From: an uncultured Simplicispira sp.
GTDB lineage: Bacteria; Pseudomonadota; Gammaproteobacteria; Burkholderiales; Burkholderiaceae_C
Assembly: GCA_903882725.1 (NCBI GenBank)
Contig: CAIRYF010000083.1
Coordinates: forward strand, 1 to 7,145
DNA length: 7,145 bases
Direction: 5' to 3'
The position numbers and the translations under genes are program-made. The notes below the pieces were generated by a model that saw only the letters and a list, made by a program, of their open reading frames with translations, did no database searches and had not been told where the DNA came from. This document shows, in pieces, positions 6,393 through 7,145 of the stretch (its first letter is position 1; every line of letters begins with the position of its first letter).

Positions 6393-7145
6393 TTGACATT
6401 CCCCGCCCACCAACCATTGGCCGAGCGCCTGCGCCCGCGCACGCTGGCGCAGGTGGTGGGCCAGCAGCAGGTGCTGGGGCCGGGCACGCCGCTGCGCTTG
6501 GCGTTTGAGTCGGGCCGGCCGCACAGCTGCATTTTGTGGGGCCCGCCCGGTGTTGGCAAAACCACCATTGCCCGCTTGATGGCCGAGGCGTTTGATGCGC
6601 AATTCATCAGCATCAGCGCGGTGCTGGGCGGTGTCAAAGACATCCGCGAGGCGGTTGAGCGCGCCGAAGCGGCGCGCGCTGGCTTGCTGGCGCAGCAGAC
6701 GATTGTGTTTGTCGATGAGGTGCATCGCTTCAACAAAAACCAGCAGGATGCGTTTTTGCCGCACGTCGAAAGCGGGTTGTTCACCTTCATTGGTGCCACC
6801 ACCGAAAACCCGTCGTTCGAGGTCAACTCCGCCTTGCTGTCGCGCGCGGCGGTGTACGTGCTAGAGCCTTTGTCTGCGGTAGATTTGAAGCAAATTGTGG
6901 CTCTAGCCCAAGCGCAGCAAGCGCTTGTAGCTATCGAAAGTGAAGCGATTGAGCGTTTGGTGGCCTATGCCGATGGCGATGCGCGCCGATTGCTCAATAC
7001 GCTAGAAACCTTGGCCATGGCCGCCCAGCAGCAACAGTGGCCCGAGCTGACCGATGCGCGCGTGTTGCAGGTGCTGGGCCAGCAACTGCGCCGCTACGAC
7101 AAGGGCGGCGAGCAGTTTTACGACACCATCAGCGCGCTGCACAAA
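6393..7145 (+). CDS. rarA: Replication-associated recombination protein A (AAA+ ATPase), 3' end outside the window
   Basis: RarA (MgsA) is an AAA+ ATPase related to clamp-loader subunits that acts at stalled replication forks with SSB. The 251 residues seen are the N-terminal part. They contain ERLRPRTLAQVVGQ, Walker A GPPGVGKT (50-57), Walker B VFVDEVHRF (D108, E109), sensor 1 GATTENPS (134-141), a probable arginine finger in LLSRAAVY, then GDARRLLNTLE and FYDTISALHK. The frame is open from the lolA stop onward and has no ATG near the start. TTG at 6393 gives MTFPAHQPLAERLRP, right for the family, so I use it; no clear Shine-Dalgarno is seen. It begins 18 nt after lolA in the same frame, probably the same operon. 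Residues 169-183 come from a dispersed repeat. Confidence 0.93.
   Translation, partial: MTFPAHQPLAERLRPRTLAQVVGQQQVLGPGTPLRLAFESGRPHSCILWGPPGVGKTTIARLMAEAFDAQFISISAVLGGVKDIREAVERAEAARAGLLAQQTIVFVDEVHRFNKNQQDAFLPHVESGLFTFIGATTENPSFEVNSALLSRAAVYVLEPLSAVDLKQIVALAQAQQALVAIESEAIERLVAYADGDARRLLNTLETLAMAAQQQQWPELTDARVLQVLGQQLRRYDKGGEQFYDTISALHK
6884..6934 (-). repeat. 51-nt half element inside rarA
   Basis: Read on the minus strand, it starts atagctacaagcgc (13 of 14 to the right arm of the intergenic element, 12 of 14 to its left arm), has GGGCTAGAG at the same offset as GGGCTGGAG in lolA, and ends CTTCAAA where the others end CTTGAA. On the coding strand it gives VALAQAQQALVAIES (residues 169-183), between LSAVDLKQI and the conserved YADGDARR. 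E. coli RarA has no similar sequence at this place as far as I recall. Uncommon codons (CTA, GTA, AGT) occur within and beside it. Confidence 0.75.

Overview
The window is about 7.1 kb of GC-rich bacterial chromosome. Gene content, protein sequences and gene order point to a betaproteobacterium of the order Burkholderiales, most likely family Comamonadaceae (Rhodoferax, Polaromonas or Acidovorax-like). That placement is an inference from recognised protein families and from a dispersed repeat style I associate with this family; no search was run. All genes are housekeeping genes. There is no phage, transposase, CRISPR, tRNA or rRNA.

Layout. (1) 72-1394, plus strand: an RsmB/NOP-family RNA m5C methyltransferase. 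(2) 1395-1586: a convergent intergenic region holding a 94-bp palindromic repeat and a bidirectional terminator. (3) 2002-1587, minus strand: rpmB-rpmG, ribosomal proteins L28 and L33. (4) 3099-2152, minus strand: trxB, thioredoxin reductase. (5) 3100-3225: a divergent control region with two short palindromes. (6) 3226-7145, plus strand: a tight operon ftsK-lolA-rarA. It encodes the chromosome translocase at the septum, the periplasmic lipoprotein carrier and the replication-associated AAA+ ATPase. rarA runs off the end of the window. The ftsK-lolA-rarA order is conserved in many proteobacteria.

The most interesting signal is not a gene. A dispersed palindromic element with the 14-nt core atagctgctagcgc, or a close variant, occurs at four places. 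One is a complete palindrome between rsmB and rpmG. The other three lie inside reading frames: a short core in the methyltransferase (611-640), a 51-nt half element in rarA (6884-6934), and a 51-nt half element in lolA (5769-5819). The lolA copy supplies 17 codons in frame and encodes most of the hydrophobic part of the signal peptide, the predicted cleavage site and the first mature residues. The two reverse-orientation coding copies are read in the same frame and give similar peptides (AAIKSE and VAIESE). This resembles the Rickettsia palindromic elements that invade genes, here in an apparently unrelated lineage and with one copy acting as a secretion signal.
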